A stretch of DNA of 64,000 bases from Roseiarcus sp963822215 (GCA_963822215.1 CAWGGX010000010.1:558001-622000), one strand, 5' to 3'. Counted from the stretch's first letter, positions 54,121 through 63,369 are shown. The notes: a model not told the origin generated them from the sequence alone. Translations and numbers: made by a program.

Positions 54121-54160
54121 CGATGATCTCCTGACTTGGCGAAGCGTCGGCGGTGGCCGT

Positions 54161-54709
54161 TTACGCGGCGTCCTGGGCCGTCACGACCCGGCCGATGAAC
54201 GGCAATTCGCGATAGTGATGCGAGACATCCATACCGTAGCCGACCACGAACACATCCGGGCAGACAAAGCCGACGAAGTCGGCCGTGACCGGAACGGCCC
54301 GCTTCCCGGGCTTTTCCAGCATCGTGCAGATGAGCACGCGTCGCGCGCCGCGCGCCGCGAGGAGGTCCTTGGCGAAGGCCAGCGTGCGGCCCGATTCGAG
54401 AATATCGTCGATCAGCAGAACGTCGCGGTCGCGGACCGGCGAGTCGATGTCGCGCAGGATCGTGACGGTCCCGCTCGAGACCGTGCTCTCACGGTAGCTG
54501 GACAAGTGAAAGAACTCGACCTGCGGCTCGAGGCCTACGCGATGCAGGGCGCGCAAAAGGTCGGCCGCGAACATGAAAGAACCCTTCAGGATCGCGACCA
54601 CGAGCAGGTCCTTGGGCTCGGTCGCCGCGATGTCCTTGGCCAGCGCCTGGGTTCGCGCGGCGATCTCCGCCTCATCAAAAAGGACTTTGACGCTTCTGTC
54701 TCCGCTCAT
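54161..54709 (-). CDS. hpt: Hypoxanthine phosphoribosyltransferase
   Basis: A 182-residue purine salvage enzyme making IMP/GMP from hypoxanthine/guanine and PRPP. The PRPP motif is VLLIDDILESGRTL, with LLVVAILKGSFMFAADLLR and DFVGFVCPDVFVVGYGMD. The length is standard. Confidence 0.92.
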   Translation of the reverse strand: MSGDRSVKVLFDEAEIAARTQALAKDIAATEPKDLLVVAILKGSFMFAADLLRALHRVGLEPQVEFFHLSSYRESTVSSGTVTILRDIDSPVRDRDVLLIDDILESGRTLAFAKDLLAARGARRVLICTMLEKPGKRAVPVTADFVGFVCPDVFVVGYGMDVSHHYRELPFIGRVVTAQDAA

Positions 54710-55089
54710 AAACCGTCCTCAGCCAGAAGCGCTTCGTGTTGGAATTCCCGCTCATCACCCACCATAGCCGTCGTCGATCGCGATTTCCAAGGGAGACATC
54801 TCGTTCAGTGCGATCCGCGCATCCACCGATCGGCATCCGCAACGTCATTCGTCGCCCGACCGGGGATGAAAGCTCGATTGATCTTGCGTAACCCCTTAGT
54901 GACAGTTTTAGCCCAATCGTCCTCCTTTCGAAGGTCCCGGCGCCCATGCTTTCGCCAACCCGCATGACCATCGATCCACCTCCGGCCGCTTTGGGCGCGG
55001 GCGGCGCCCAGCGTCCATCTCGCGCTGTCGCATGATCGTCGCTTCGGTCGCCACCTGGTCCTCCTCGTCGCTAACGCGGTAAAGCCCTC
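54710..55089. other. 380-bp gap upstream of ftsE with no recognised gene
   Basis: Divergent promoter region between hpt and ftsE. Open frames here have no homology I recognise and no good ribosome site. TTGCGT near 54884 followed by TTTTAG might be part of a promoter, but it is weak. Confidence 0.4.
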
Positions 55090-55764
55090 TTGCTTCGCTT
55101 CGAAAACGTCGGCCTGCGCTATGGACTGGGGGAGGAGGTCGTCAGCGACCTCAATTTTTCGATCGCCCCGCAGAGCTTCCAGTTCGTGACCGGACCATCG
55201 GGCGCAGGCAAGACGACGCTTCTGCGCCTGATGTTGCTGTCGCTGCGCCCGACGCGGGGAACAATCCACATCTTCGGGCAGGATTCGGCGACGCTGACCA
55301 AGGACGATTTGACCGCGCTGCGGCGGCGGATCGGCGTCGTCTTCCAGGACTTCCGGCTGCTCGATCATCTGACAACCTATGAAAACGTCGCTCTCCCGCT
55401 ACGCGCCCTCGGCCGGGCGGAATCGAGCTACCGCGCCGAGGTCGTCGAACTCCTGCGCTGGGTCGGTCTTGGCGAGCGCATGAACGCCATCCCTCCGGTC
55501 CTTTCCGGCGGCGAGAAGCAGCGCGCCGCCATCGCCCGCGCGCTGATCGTGCGCCCCGAACTGCTGCTTGCCGACGAGCCGACGGGAAACGTCGATCCCG
55601 GTCTCGCGCGTCGGCTTCTGCGCCTGTTCGTCGAATTGCATCGGCTGGGAACCGCAGTTGTGATCGCAACCCACGATCTGCAGCTCATGGACCAGTTCGG
55701 ATTCGCTCGGCGACTCGTGGTCGGCGACGGCAAGGTCGTCCTTTTCGACGGCGCGCCCGAATGA
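55090..55764 (+). CDS. ftsE: Cell-division ATP-binding protein FtsE
   Basis: A 224-residue ABC ATPase. Walker A GPSGAGKTT, Q-loop VFQDFRLLDH, signature LSGGEKQR and Walker B LLLADEPTGNVD are all present. With FtsX it controls peptidoglycan hydrolases at the septum. The start is TTG 55090. It overlaps ftsX by 4 bases. Confidence 0.95.
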   Translation: MLRFENVGLRYGLGEEVVSDLNFSIAPQSFQFVTGPSGAGKTTLLRLMLLSLRPTRGTIHIFGQDSATLTKDDLTALRRRIGVVFQDFRLLDHLTTYENVALPLRALGRAESSYRAEVVELLRWVGLGERMNAIPPVLSGGEKQRAAIARALIVRPELLLADEPTGNVDPGLARRLLRLFVELHRLGTAVVIATHDLQLMDQFGFARRLVVGDGKVVLFDGAPE

Positions 55765-56711
55765 CAGAGCCCGCGACGAACGGCGAGGTCGAGAACGCGC
55801 CCGATCCGGCGATCGATCGGCGCGTCCCGCTCATTCCGCGCAATTCGATCGCCGCACGCGCGCTGGTTGTCGTCGTCGCCATCATGACGTTCCTCGCCTG
55901 CCTGACCACCGGCAGCGCCCTTCTCGTGACCCAGGCGTCCCAGGAGTGGCGGACGGACGTTCTCAGCGACGTGACGATCCAGGTGAAACCCGGTCCCGCC
56001 GACGACCTCGACCGCGTGGTCGACAAGATCGCCGCGCTCGCGGCGAAGGGCGCGGGCGTCCAGAGCGTGCGCGCCTACAGCGCCGATGAGTCGCGAAAGC
56101 TGCTTCAGCCGTGGCTCGGCTCCGGCCTCGACCTCAGCGTTCTGCCGGTGCCGCGCATCATTGTCGTCCACATGGCTGGCGAGAAGGACAACGAGGTCGC
56201 GGCGCTGCGCCAGACCCTGGCGCAGGAGGCCCCGCAGGCCGATCTCGATGATCACCGCATCTGGGCCGCCCGGATCGGCGTCATGGCCGGCGCCGTCGTC
56301 GCGCTCGCCGCGGCCCTGTTCGTCTTGGTGATGATCGCCATGGCGACCGCCATCGGATTCGCCACCCGAGGCGCCGTCGCGGAAAACCGCGAGATCGTCG
56401 AAGTTCTGCATTTTGTCGGCGCCTCGGACCGGTTCGTCGCCAATCAATTTCACAGCCATTTCCAGCGGCTCGGCCTCCAGGGCGCGGCGATCGGCGGCGG
56501 ATCGGCGATCGCCTTCTTTCTTGCCGCGGCGGCCCTGTCGCACTGGTCCGCCGCCTCTCCGGGCGGGGCCGAGATCGCCGCATTGTTCGGTTCCTTTGTT
56601 CTCGGCGCCTACGGATACGCCGGTCTCCTCCTGGTCGCCGCCGTTGTCACCCTGCTGACCGGCTTTCTCTCCCGCCGGATCGTTCTCCGTCACCTGCGCG
56701 CGCTGCAATGA
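55761..56711 (+). CDS. ftsX: Cell-division protein FtsX
   Basis: A 316-residue FtsX-type permease: N-terminal helix (about 30-52), a periplasmic domain, and three further transmembrane helices. IAARALVVVVAIMTFLACLTTGSA and GAVAENREIVEVLHFVGASDRFVANQF match the family. It overlaps both ftsE (4 bases) and plsC (4 bases). Confidence 0.93.
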   Translation: MTEPATNGEVENAPDPAIDRRVPLIPRNSIAARALVVVVAIMTFLACLTTGSALLVTQASQEWRTDVLSDVTIQVKPGPADDLDRVVDKIAALAAKGAGVQSVRAYSADESRKLLQPWLGSGLDLSVLPVPRIIVVHMAGEKDNEVAALRQTLAQEAPQADLDDHRIWAARIGVMAGAVVALAAALFVLVMIAMATAIGFATRGAVAENREIVEVLHFVGASDRFVANQFHSHFQRLGLQGAAIGGGSAIAFFLAAAALSHWSAASPGGAEIAALFGSFVLGAYGYAGLLLVAAVVTLLTGFLSRRIVLRHLRALQ

Positions 56712-57541
56712 TGATAACCGAAGAGCCCTCCGCTCCTGCCAAAGACCATCCCGCCATGCTCGTCGTCCGCTCGATCGCCTTCAATCTTCTATTTTACCTG
56801 ACCCTGGTGCTCCTGATGGTTCTGGGCTTGCCCGCGCTGCTCGGCGGAAGGCGCGCGGTCTTTGCGCTGGCCAACCTGTGGCGGGCCGCCTCCGTCTGGC
56901 TGCTCGAGGCGATCTGCGGACTCAGGGTCGAATACCGCGGGATCGAGAACATCCCGGCCGGCGCCGTGCTGATCGCGTCCAAGCATCAGTCGTTTCTCGA
57001 GACCTTCGCGCTGCTCAAATATGCGCCAGACTTCGCGATCATCCTCAAGCGCCAGCTCACCTACATTCCGCTGTTCGGCCTCTACCTGATCGTTTCCAAG
57101 CAGATCGCGATCGACAGGGCCCAAGGTCGTCAGGCGCTTCAGCAGATTGTCGAAGCCGCAAGGCCCGTCTTCGCCGCCGGCCGACAGGTGTTCATCTATC
57201 CCGAGGGCACCCGGCGCTTGCCCGGCGCGCCGCCGCGATACAAAACAGGCGTAGCGGGCATCTACGCAGGAAACGCAGCGCCTTGCCTTCCCGTCGCATT
57301 GAACACCGGACTTTTCTGGCGGCGCCGCGGGTTCCTGCGCCGACCGGGCGTGGCGGTCATCGAGTATCTTCCGCTCATTCCGCCTGGCCTCCCCCGGCGG
57401 GCCTTCGCAGACCGCTTGCAAGAGACGATCGAGACCGCCTGCGACCGGCTCAACGCCGAAGCCGCCGCCCATGATCCGTCGCTGATGGAGGTCATCAGGC
57501 ATGGCGCCGCCTCCGATCGCCCGGACGGCGCTTTGGCTTGA
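56708..57541 (+). CDS. plsC: 1-acyl-sn-glycerol-3-phosphate acyltransferase
   Basis: A 277-residue PlsC-family enzyme making phosphatidic acid. The catalytic box is KHQSFLET (HX4E here; the commoner form is HX4D, with the Glu variant known in alphaproteobacteria), followed by the acyl-acceptor motif YPEGTRR. One N-terminal membrane helix is present. It overlaps ftsX, linking lipid synthesis to division genes. Confidence 0.88.
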   Translation: MMITEEPSAPAKDHPAMLVVRSIAFNLLFYLTLVLLMVLGLPALLGGRRAVFALANLWRAASVWLLEAICGLRVEYRGIENIPAGAVLIASKHQSFLETFALLKYAPDFAIILKRQLTYIPLFGLYLIVSKQIAIDRAQGRQALQQIVEAARPVFAAGRQVFIYPEGTRRLPGAPPRYKTGVAGIYAGNAAPCLPVALNTGLFWRRRGFLRRPGVAVIEYLPLIPPGLPRRAFADRLQETIETACDRLNAEAAAHDPSLMEVIRHGAASDRPDGALA

Positions 57542-57596
57542 CTATGATCTTGTTACGTTCTAGTTTCGTTTCCGTTACGGAACGGAGCGACCCCCC

Positions 57597-58055
57597 ATGC
57601 TGTCCCATGGACTCGGCGTCGAAGCGAACGGCCCCGCCCAGGCAAAGCGAGAGGGGCGGTCTTCCGCGCCTGGCGGCGACCGCGAGCACTTCGGACGCGC
57701 CTTGGCGACGTTGTCACAGACCCCGTTCGCGGGACGCTTCGTCTCCTGGCAGGGCATCACGGGCAAGAGCTATGTCTTCTCCGTCTATGCCCCGGCCGAC
57801 TGCCCGGCGTTCTGCGATGCGGTGGTCGTTGCGGTCGGGCGCGACCAGCGCGGCGATCCGCGCATGCTTGCGGCCTTCGACTCCGGCCCGTTTCCCGAGC
57901 CTGTTCTGGCGCGCGTTCAGCGCAAATTCGGGGGCTGGCGGAACGGGCTCGAACTGCATGTCCATCTCCTGGCCCGCACAGCATCCGATCGGCGTGACGC
58001 GCTTGCAGATCTCGAGGCCGCGCTCGATCTCGTCCTCGAGCCCGAAGCGCCGTAG
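57597..58055 (+). CDS. Conserved hypothetical protein
   Basis: A 152-residue soluble protein with SWQGITGKSYVFSVYAPADCPAFCDAVVVAVGRD and a C-terminal ALADLEAALDLVL. It looks well composed, with a GGAGCG site upstream, but I do not recognise a characterised family. It begins 55 bases after plsC. Confidence 0.55.
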   Translation: MLSHGLGVEANGPAQAKREGRSSAPGGDREHFGRALATLSQTPFAGRFVSWQGITGKSYVFSVYAPADCPAFCDAVVVAVGRDQRGDPRMLAAFDSGPFPEPVLARVQRKFGGWRNGLELHVHLLARTASDRRDALADLEAALDLVLEPEAP

Positions 58056-58224
58056 CCGGCGGCGTCAGTCGGCGACGACCCCAACGAGATCGATAAATAC
58101 ACTTTTATCAAGTAGTTTTGCTTGGTTTTCGACTCCTCTTGCTCCCTGCAGCGGACGGGACGGGCCCTCACCTGCGCCGGACCCATCGTGACCTTCGGCG
58201 CAGTGATTTTGTGACAGCTTTGTG

Positions 58225-59692
58225 GGGACTGCCTTGAGATTGGGGGTGTTAGGCCGCAACCGCTGCTTGCGGGAGCGGGTCGTTGGCAGGCTGGAATCTC
58301 TGTCCGAAGCCGGAGCAGAGCGTGCCGTTGTAGACGGCGCTGCGAACCTGAAGCAGAAGATCCGCCCCTCGCCGCGACCAGCGCATCTGCTGCGATTTGT
58401 TCATCCGGCGGTTCACCAGAAAATTGGCCGTCCCTTCGGTGATCGCGGTGCCGACCCGCAATCCGGCACGGTACCGCTCGGCGTAGTTGACCAACCAGTC
58501 GCTCTGTCCGGTGAGATAAGCATCCAATGCGTGCAAGGCGGTCCACAGCTTTCTCGAAGGCGCAATGGACCTCGGCTGCCCTTGTTCACCCTGAAAATGA
58601 TGCATCACTGTGCGGATACGACCGATGCTGATATCAGCATCCTTGGCTTTGCCATTCCACAGCCTCCACTGCAGGCGCTCGACCTCCGCGACAATCACCG
58701 CCTTCGCCGCCACCCTTGCCGGGTCATCCGCCGACAGACCGCCGGCTGTTTGCTCCAGGTGCTGCAGCCGCATGGCGATGTGGAACCAGTCGAGCACTGG
58801 CGTCTCGGTGACACCGGCATCAGCCAAAATGCGCCGCAACCCGGAGCACCCGTCGGTGAACGCGGTCAGCGCCGTGTCCTCGGTTCGCCCGACCGCGTCG
58901 AGGCTGCGGCGGATCAGCACTTTGATGTCCGTATCGGCTCTGGCGACGGCGCCGAAAACCTGCCGCCCGCCAGTCTCCGTTTCAACATTGCCGATCCGCA
59001 CCTCCAGATGCCGCTCGCCGTCCTCGCAGCCGCGGATGAAAGTCGAATCCAAGGTCACGGTGATCGAGGAAGCCGCCGGATCAGGCCGCACCGCGGCCTG
59101 ATCCCGAAGCTCCGCACCAATTTTCAGAGTGTGCAAACGCAAAGTTTCCGGGTTGTTTCCGGCATCGACCGGGAACATTTGCCGCAGCACGTCAGCAGCC
59201 ACCCGGTAAGTCATCAGGGCAGACAGATGCGCCTGAAGCTGATCCAACTCCGGCGTCGAGCGGCAATACGATGGCCAACCATGGCCGGCTTCGTTGCCGC
59301 CGCACCCGGCACAGCGAAAGCGGGGAAGCCGCACCGTGACCTGGCCGAAAAGTGTCGCGACCGCATGGTCCCGGTAATCCTTCACTCGGCACACCTCGCC
59401 ACAGCTTCGGCAGTCCGGCCGCCGAACGGCGTGGCCCTTGGCCTGCGCCGCGACGATCTCCTGTTGGAGGCCGGCCAGCAACAGCTTCCCTTCGGCCAGG
59501 GTCAACCCTAAGTTGGCGATATCACCGAGATCATCAGGCCGGTTGATCTTCAAGACGTCGGCGCACTGTCTCTCACCGTCAGCTCCGGTTTTCACCAACC
59601 TCACAATCCAAGCCACGCGCCTACCCCCGATCAGAAGATCAGACGCGAAATTACCGCTTCGGCGCCCGCACCCCCAATCTCCAGGCAGTCCC
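58225..59692 (-). mobile_element. ISKra4-family insertion sequence, complete
   Basis: A 1468-bp element with 24-bp inverted ends (58225-58248 and 59669-59692) differing at one position; the sequence begins GGGACTGCCT and ends in GATTGGGGGTG. No clear target duplication is seen. It has inserted just before codon ATG-CTG-ACC of a racemase-like gene and removed its N-terminal part. Confidence 0.87.
58249..59616 (-). CDS. ISKra4-family transposase
   Basis: A 455-residue transposase. The N-terminal part has a DVLKINRPDDLGDIANLGLTLAEGKLLL segment and cysteine pairs CRSCGEVC and CAGC. The central block TVTLDSTFIRGCEDGERHLEVRIG with FTDGCSGLRRILADAG and DWFHIAMRLQHLEQ holds the likely DDE residues. 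The reading frame is intact. Confidence 0.88.
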   Translation of the reverse strand: MAWIVRLVKTGADGERQCADVLKINRPDDLGDIANLGLTLAEGKLLLAGLQQEIVAAQAKGHAVRRPDCRSCGEVCRVKDYRDHAVATLFGQVTVRLPRFRCAGCGGNEAGHGWPSYCRSTPELDQLQAHLSALMTYRVAADVLRQMFPVDAGNNPETLRLHTLKIGAELRDQAAVRPDPAASSITVTLDSTFIRGCEDGERHLEVRIGNVETETGGRQVFGAVARADTDIKVLIRRSLDAVGRTEDTALTAFTDGCSGLRRILADAGVTETPVLDWFHIAMRLQHLEQTAGGLSADDPARVAAKAVIVAEVERLQWRLWNGKAKDADISIGRIRTVMHHFQGEQGQPRSIAPSRKLWTALHALDAYLTGQSDWLVNYAERYRAGLRVGTAITEGTANFLVNRRMNKSQQMRWSRRGADLLLQVRSAVYNGTLCSGFGQRFQPANDPLPQAAVAA

Positions 59693-59693
59693 G

Positions 59694-60143
59694 ATGCTGA
59701 CCGCCTGCATGCTTGGCGGCCGGTTCCTGATCGTCACCTTCGCCAGCGCGCTCTGCGGCTGGTACCGCGACTGCGTCGCCATGCACCGGCTCGAAGATCG
59801 CTGCGCAGGGGTTGTCGCGCTCGATCGCAGCTTCGGCTCCCTGGCGGATGCGCGCGAAACGAATTGGTCGGAGCTTGTGGCGCTCGCCAACGCCGCCGTC
59901 GCCGAACGCGACGCCGACGTCGCGATCCTCGCTGGCGCGCCACTTGCGGGGCTCGCCGCCCGCGCCCGCGAACTCATTCACGTCCCGGTGGTGGACCCGA
60001 TTGCCGCCGCCGTGAAGCAGGCCGAGGCGCTGGTCGCGCTTCGGGCGATCAAAGCCTCGCAGGGCAGCTTCCGGCGCCCCGCGCCAAAAGCGTCCACCGG
60101 CTTGCCCCCAAAGCTCGCCGCGTATCTGGAGCATGCGCAATGA
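59694..60143 (+). pseudogene. Asp/Glu/hydantoin (allantoin) racemase-like gene, N-terminus missing
   Basis: About 149 residues remain: MLTACMLGGRFLIVTF, VRE...DADVAILAGAPLAGLA and VPVVDPIAAAVKQAEALVALRAIKASQG match the C-terminal half of the family (normally ~235-250 residues, with both catalytic cysteines needed). The N-terminal ~85 residues, including the first catalytic Cys, are replaced by the ISKra4 end. No trace of them lies on the other side of the element, implying deletion. It overlaps the next gene by ATGA. Confidence 0.75.
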
Positions 60144-61003
60144 CGCCTGTCGCGCCTGGGAAATCTGGTGGGCAACGAGGCGCCATCCTGCTCGCCGGTC
60201 GGCGTTACACGGTCGAACGCGATTTCGGCCGCAGTCCCTCCGGTCTCGCGCCGGCGCGCGTCAGCCAGGTCGCAGTCGATTCCCTGGGGCGCGTGCATGT
60301 CCTGCGGCGAGGCGAGCCGCCGGTGATCGTCTACGAGCCGGACGGGACCTTCGTCCGCAGCTACGGCGAGGGCGAAATCTTCGACTCGCACGGGATTTCG
60401 ATCGACCCGTGGGATCGCGTCTGGATCGCCGATCGCGACGCCCATCAGATTGTCGTCTTCGATCTCTCCGGCCGGCCTGTTCTGCGCATTGGCGAACGCC
60501 ACCGACCAAGATGGGACGAGCCGTTCAACCATCCGACCCGAGCGACCGTGGCGTCCGATGGCGCGGTGTACGTCGCCGACGGTTACGGTAACGCCCGCGT
60601 GCACGCGTTCTCCGCGGACGGCGCGTGGCGGGCGAGCTTCGGCGAGGTCGGCGCAGGCCCGCGGCAATTCATGACCCCCCATTCGATCCTTGTTGATCGC
60701 CAGGACCGCATATTGGTGCGCGATCGCGAGAACGATCGGGTGCAGGTTCTGGATCGCGACGGACAGTGGCTGGCCGACTGGAGGGGTTTGTGTCGCCCGA
60801 TGGACCTGTGTGAGCGCGAAGACGGCGTCATTCTCGTCACCGATCAGGTTCCGAGCGTCACCGCCTTTGCGCCGGACGGCGCCCGCCTCGGCAGGTCGCG
60901 GCCGTCTCTGAACGGCGCCCACGGCATCGCGCTCGGCGGCGACCGGGCGATCTACCTTGCCGAGATCGAGCCGTCTTCGGTGACCAAACTGGTTTTTGCT
61001 TAG
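60140..61003 (+). CDS. NHL-repeat (peptidyl-hydroxyglycine lyase-like) protein
   Basis: A 287-residue beta-propeller with at least five NHL repeats (VSQVAVDSLGRVHVLRRG, HGISIDPWDRVWIADRD, HPTRATVASDGAVYVADGYGNARVHAFS, MTPHSILVDRQDRILVRDRENDRVQVLD). It resembles the peptidyl-alpha-hydroxyglycine alpha-amidating lyase-like proteins. Activity and substrate are unknown. The ATG overlaps the racemase stop by 4 bases. No signal peptide is seen. Confidence 0.8.
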   Translation: MTPVAPGKSGGQRGAILLAGRRYTVERDFGRSPSGLAPARVSQVAVDSLGRVHVLRRGEPPVIVYEPDGTFVRSYGEGEIFDSHGISIDPWDRVWIADRDAHQIVVFDLSGRPVLRIGERHRPRWDEPFNHPTRATVASDGAVYVADGYGNARVHAFSADGAWRASFGEVGAGPRQFMTPHSILVDRQDRILVRDRENDRVQVLDRDGQWLADWRGLCRPMDLCEREDGVILVTDQVPSVTAFAPDGARLGRSRPSLNGAHGIALGGDRAIYLAEIEPSSVTKLVFA

Positions 61004-61151
61004 GAGGATGCATTACGGATCGGTTGGAAACCAACGCGGACAATTCAATCCCGACCCTGCGGGGAACAAGCCAGCCATGAGCGATGCGCGACGCCGCGGA
61101 AGTCCGCGGCCGCCCCGGACGTTACGACACGCTTTCGTCAGGCCGAGCGTT

Positions 61152-61625
61152 TCACCTCCCAATCCGGACAGGTTGAGAGAGGTCGACGAATTGCTCGTCT
61201 GCGGCGGTTCCGTCCACGCACGTCAGGACGGCGAACCGTCCCATCCGTTCGAGCGGCGTCAGGGGATGGCGCCAGGTGTCGGCCCTGTGGTTGATCGCCG
61301 TGTCGCCCGGGACGCGAAAGGCGCGGAGCCCATCCAGATCCGGCAGACCATCCGGCCCATGCGGCGCCACCACGACAAGATAGCTTGCGCCATCGAGCGG
61401 CGCGAAAGCCTGGGAGGAATGGACATGCCGCTCCATCTTCACGGCCGTGACCGGCAACGTTTTCGGCTCCACGGTCGAGATCGACAGCCGTGGCCGTGCA
61501 GTGGCTCGTCCGTTCGTGAGCTCCTCAATCAGATCCTGGCGACCCTGGCCAACGGTTGGCTGGAGGACCTGGCCGAACGGCGCGAAGGCCTCGACGTCGA
61601 TCGGCTCGATTTTCCGGCGCATCAT
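61152..61625 (-). CDS. allA: Ureidoglycolate lyase
   Basis: A 157-residue cupin-like enzyme that cleaves ureidoglycolate to glyoxylate and urea. RRKIEPIDVEAFAPFGQVLQP, MERHVHSSQAFAPL and INHRADTWRHPLTPL are diagnostic of the family. The start is ATG 61625, joined to the puuE TGA by TGATG. It is convergent with the NHL gene. Confidence 0.88.
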   Translation of the reverse strand: MMRRKIEPIDVEAFAPFGQVLQPTVGQGRQDLIEELTNGRATARPRLSISTVEPKTLPVTAVKMERHVHSSQAFAPLDGASYLVVVAPHGPDGLPDLDGLRAFRVPGDTAINHRADTWRHPLTPLERMGRFAVLTCVDGTAADEQFVDLSQPVRIGR

Positions 61626-61867
61626 CACGCGACCTCGCAAGGGTGTTCGGCCAGCCAGCGCCGCGCGATATCCTCGCGCTTGCAATTCCAAACGTCGGGC
61701 TTGCCTTTCACGTAGTCGAGAAAGCGCGCGAGCCCTGACGCCCGGCCGGGATGGCCGAGAAGACGCATATGCATGCCGACGTTCATCATCTTGGGCGCCG
61801 ACTGGCCTTCCTCGTACAGGAAGTCGAAGGCCTCGCGAAGGGTCGCGAACACACCAAGACCGCCCAC
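61625..61867 (-). pseudogene. puuE: Allantoinase (PuuE-like) C-terminal remnant
   Basis: About 80 residues remain of a protein normally near 300: GVFATLREAFDFLYEEGQSAPKMMNVGMHMRLLGHPGRASGLARFLDYVKGKPDVW is the C-terminal part of the polysaccharide-deacetylase-fold allantoinase. The 5' part is lost at about 61870, where unrelated sequence begins. It is coupled to allA, consistent with a former puuE-allA operon in ureide catabolism. Confidence 0.75.
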
Positions 61868-61923
61868 GAGCGTTCTACTAAGAAATGAGTTGACACAGAA
61901 GGAGGCCGCGGTGCGGTCTCCTT

Positions 61924-62157
61924 TTGCTGGGCAAGGCCTTCGGTCGACGCCTCGGGTTCGGCCTCATGTTCACCGAGAGCCGGGTCCTGATGGCGGTGCT
62001 TGAAGTGTTCATGCGCAGAGGGATTGTCGCCTTGCCGCTGCATGGTGGACTGCTGTGCGCTCAGTCGCGGAAGGAGGAGGCGGCGAAGGTGATGTGGCTG
62101 AAGGCGATGGAGGTTGCCGAGGCGGCGATCCCCGTCGAGGAGAAGCATGTTGCTTGA
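61924..62157 (+). pseudogene. C-terminal fragment of an unidentified protein
   Basis: LGKAFGRRLGFGLMFTESRVLMAVLEVFMRRGIVALPLHGGLLCAQSRKEEAAKVM looks like a genuine conserved C-terminus (ALPLHDGLL-type), possibly from a plasmid- or phage-type replication protein. No convincing N-terminal part lies upstream, so it is probably a fragment brought by the rearrangement that truncated puuE. Confidence 0.4.
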
Positions 62158-62189
62158 TCGAGGTTGGGCTCGGGGAGTTGGCATTGGGC

Positions 62190-62240
62190 TGATGAGGTGA
62201 GGAGGGAATTCCATCATCATCAGAATGCCTGAAGGGGACG
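62190..62240 (+). repeat. Dispersed direct repeat, copy 1
   Basis: GATGAGG...GAGGGAATTCCATCATCATC...GCCTGAAG: an imperfect copy of the sequence at 62771-62813. The pair brackets about 0.6 kb of accessory DNA. Confidence 0.45.
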
Positions 62241-62281
62241 GCCTGAAGGTGTCTGACCCAGGCCCCCCTTCTGCTCCCTAC

Positions 62282-62551
62282 CTATAAGACCCGTGACTCT
62301 TTCGGCCCCGCAAGGTCGGCTTGCTGCTCGACCGTTATCGAGACGTCGCGGGCAGCCGTGACGCCATGGCCGCGAAAGTTTCCGATGAACGCCTCAAAGG
62401 TCTTAAGGCATCTCGGGTTGGCTTCGAGGAACGTGCATTCGCCGCCAGCGCCGTAGTCGCTTTTGGCCCGCAGATTGGCAAAGACGCGAGCCGCTTCACG
62501 GGCGCAGCCGGCCTCGACATTGGGATAGGCATCGTAAGTAAACAGGGGCAT
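62282..62551 (-). CDS. Small hypothetical protein
   Basis: An 89-residue frame starting MPLFTYDAYPNVEAGCAREAAR, with GAGGG six bases before the ATG. It has a plausible composition and no similarity I can name. It lies between the two copies of the direct repeat. Confidence 0.45.
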   Translation of the reverse strand: MPLFTYDAYPNVEAGCAREAARVFANLRAKSDYGAGGECTFLEANPRCLKTFEAFIGNFRGHGVTAARDVSITVEQQADLAGPKESRVL

Positions 62552-62770
62552 GACGCGCCCTCAATGGTTGCCGAGCCCCCGTCCCTGAGACAGCTCATTG
62601 CGACCGTTGCCGTCGCCCACCAAGCGGCAACCATACGCCAGTCCGCCACGGCAGTCGAGCAATGCTTTGAAAGTCTTGCCCTTTCGCCGCGCCCCCCGTT
62701 CAATTTGCGGCCGTCCGCCGATGGTTCGGCTTTGAGTAAGGCATTTGGAGTTGCCGCCGAGTGAACGAGA

Positions 62771-62813
62771 TGAGGAGGGATTCCCATCATCACCGGAACG
62801 CCTGAGGCGGGCT
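62771..62813 (+). repeat. Dispersed direct repeat, copy 2
   Basis: GATGAGGAGGGATTCCCATC...CGCCTGAGGCGGGC, roughly 80% like copy 1 at 62190. Either two remnants of one element or target-site-like duplications. Confidence 0.45.
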
Positions 62814-62952
62814 GCCAATGGTGACTGCTAAAAGGCTCGTCTTCGGGTGTCCCTCAGGTCCGACGGGGCATGCACGCAAAGTTTACGGATAGCAGCTGTG
62901 TGGATTGGCAACCGGCGTCCGAAAGCAAGCTAAGCAGACGTCGCCTGGCTCT

Positions 62953-63369
62953 TTACCCCTTGTCGGATCGCGCCTGTTCCGCAACGTAATTGAGAACAGC
63001 CTGACGCCGCTCAGCACTTCTAATACTTAGAAATGTGCGCACGAGAAACCATGCCGCCTGTACGCTGGCCGAGTATTCCGGTGCATTCGGCGCAATGGCG
63101 CTCGGAACAGGGAGATTGACGATAGGCCGATCCCCGGTTGAGATGTCAGCGGCTGCCGAAATTGCGCGGCCGAGGTCGTCTATTTCGCTTAGGTCTGGGA
63201 CAGAGAAGCACGTCGGCGATGGGGCGCCTTCACGGTTCGTCGTGATGTCGTTCTTCGGCGCGTTGCGGAACGCGGCGCTGTGCTCAAGGCGCTCAGTCGC
63301 CTTTGGCGCAAACGCGGCAAAATCGTAGATAAGCACTTCTCGCGTTGGACCGTGAGTTCTCACGCTCAT
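62953..63369 (-). CDS. Hypothetical protein
   Basis: A 138-residue frame from ATG 63369 with GAGGA upstream. The C-terminal half, VQAAWFLVRTFLSIRSAERRQAVLNYVAEQA, is helical and similar in style to small regulatory or mobile-element proteins. No family recognised. GC content is lower than the core genome. Confidence 0.5.
   Translation of the reverse strand: MSVRTHGPTREVLIYDFAAFAPKATERLEHSAAFRNAPKNDITTNREGAPSPTCFSVPDLSEIDDLGRAISAAADISTGDRPIVNLPVPSAIAPNAPEYSASVQAAWFLVRTFLSIRSAERRQAVLNYVAEQARSDKG

Noticed and set aside
54710..55089. A 98-codon minus-strand gene between hpt and ftsE
   Set aside because: No ribosome site, unusual composition and no similarity; more likely promoter DNA.
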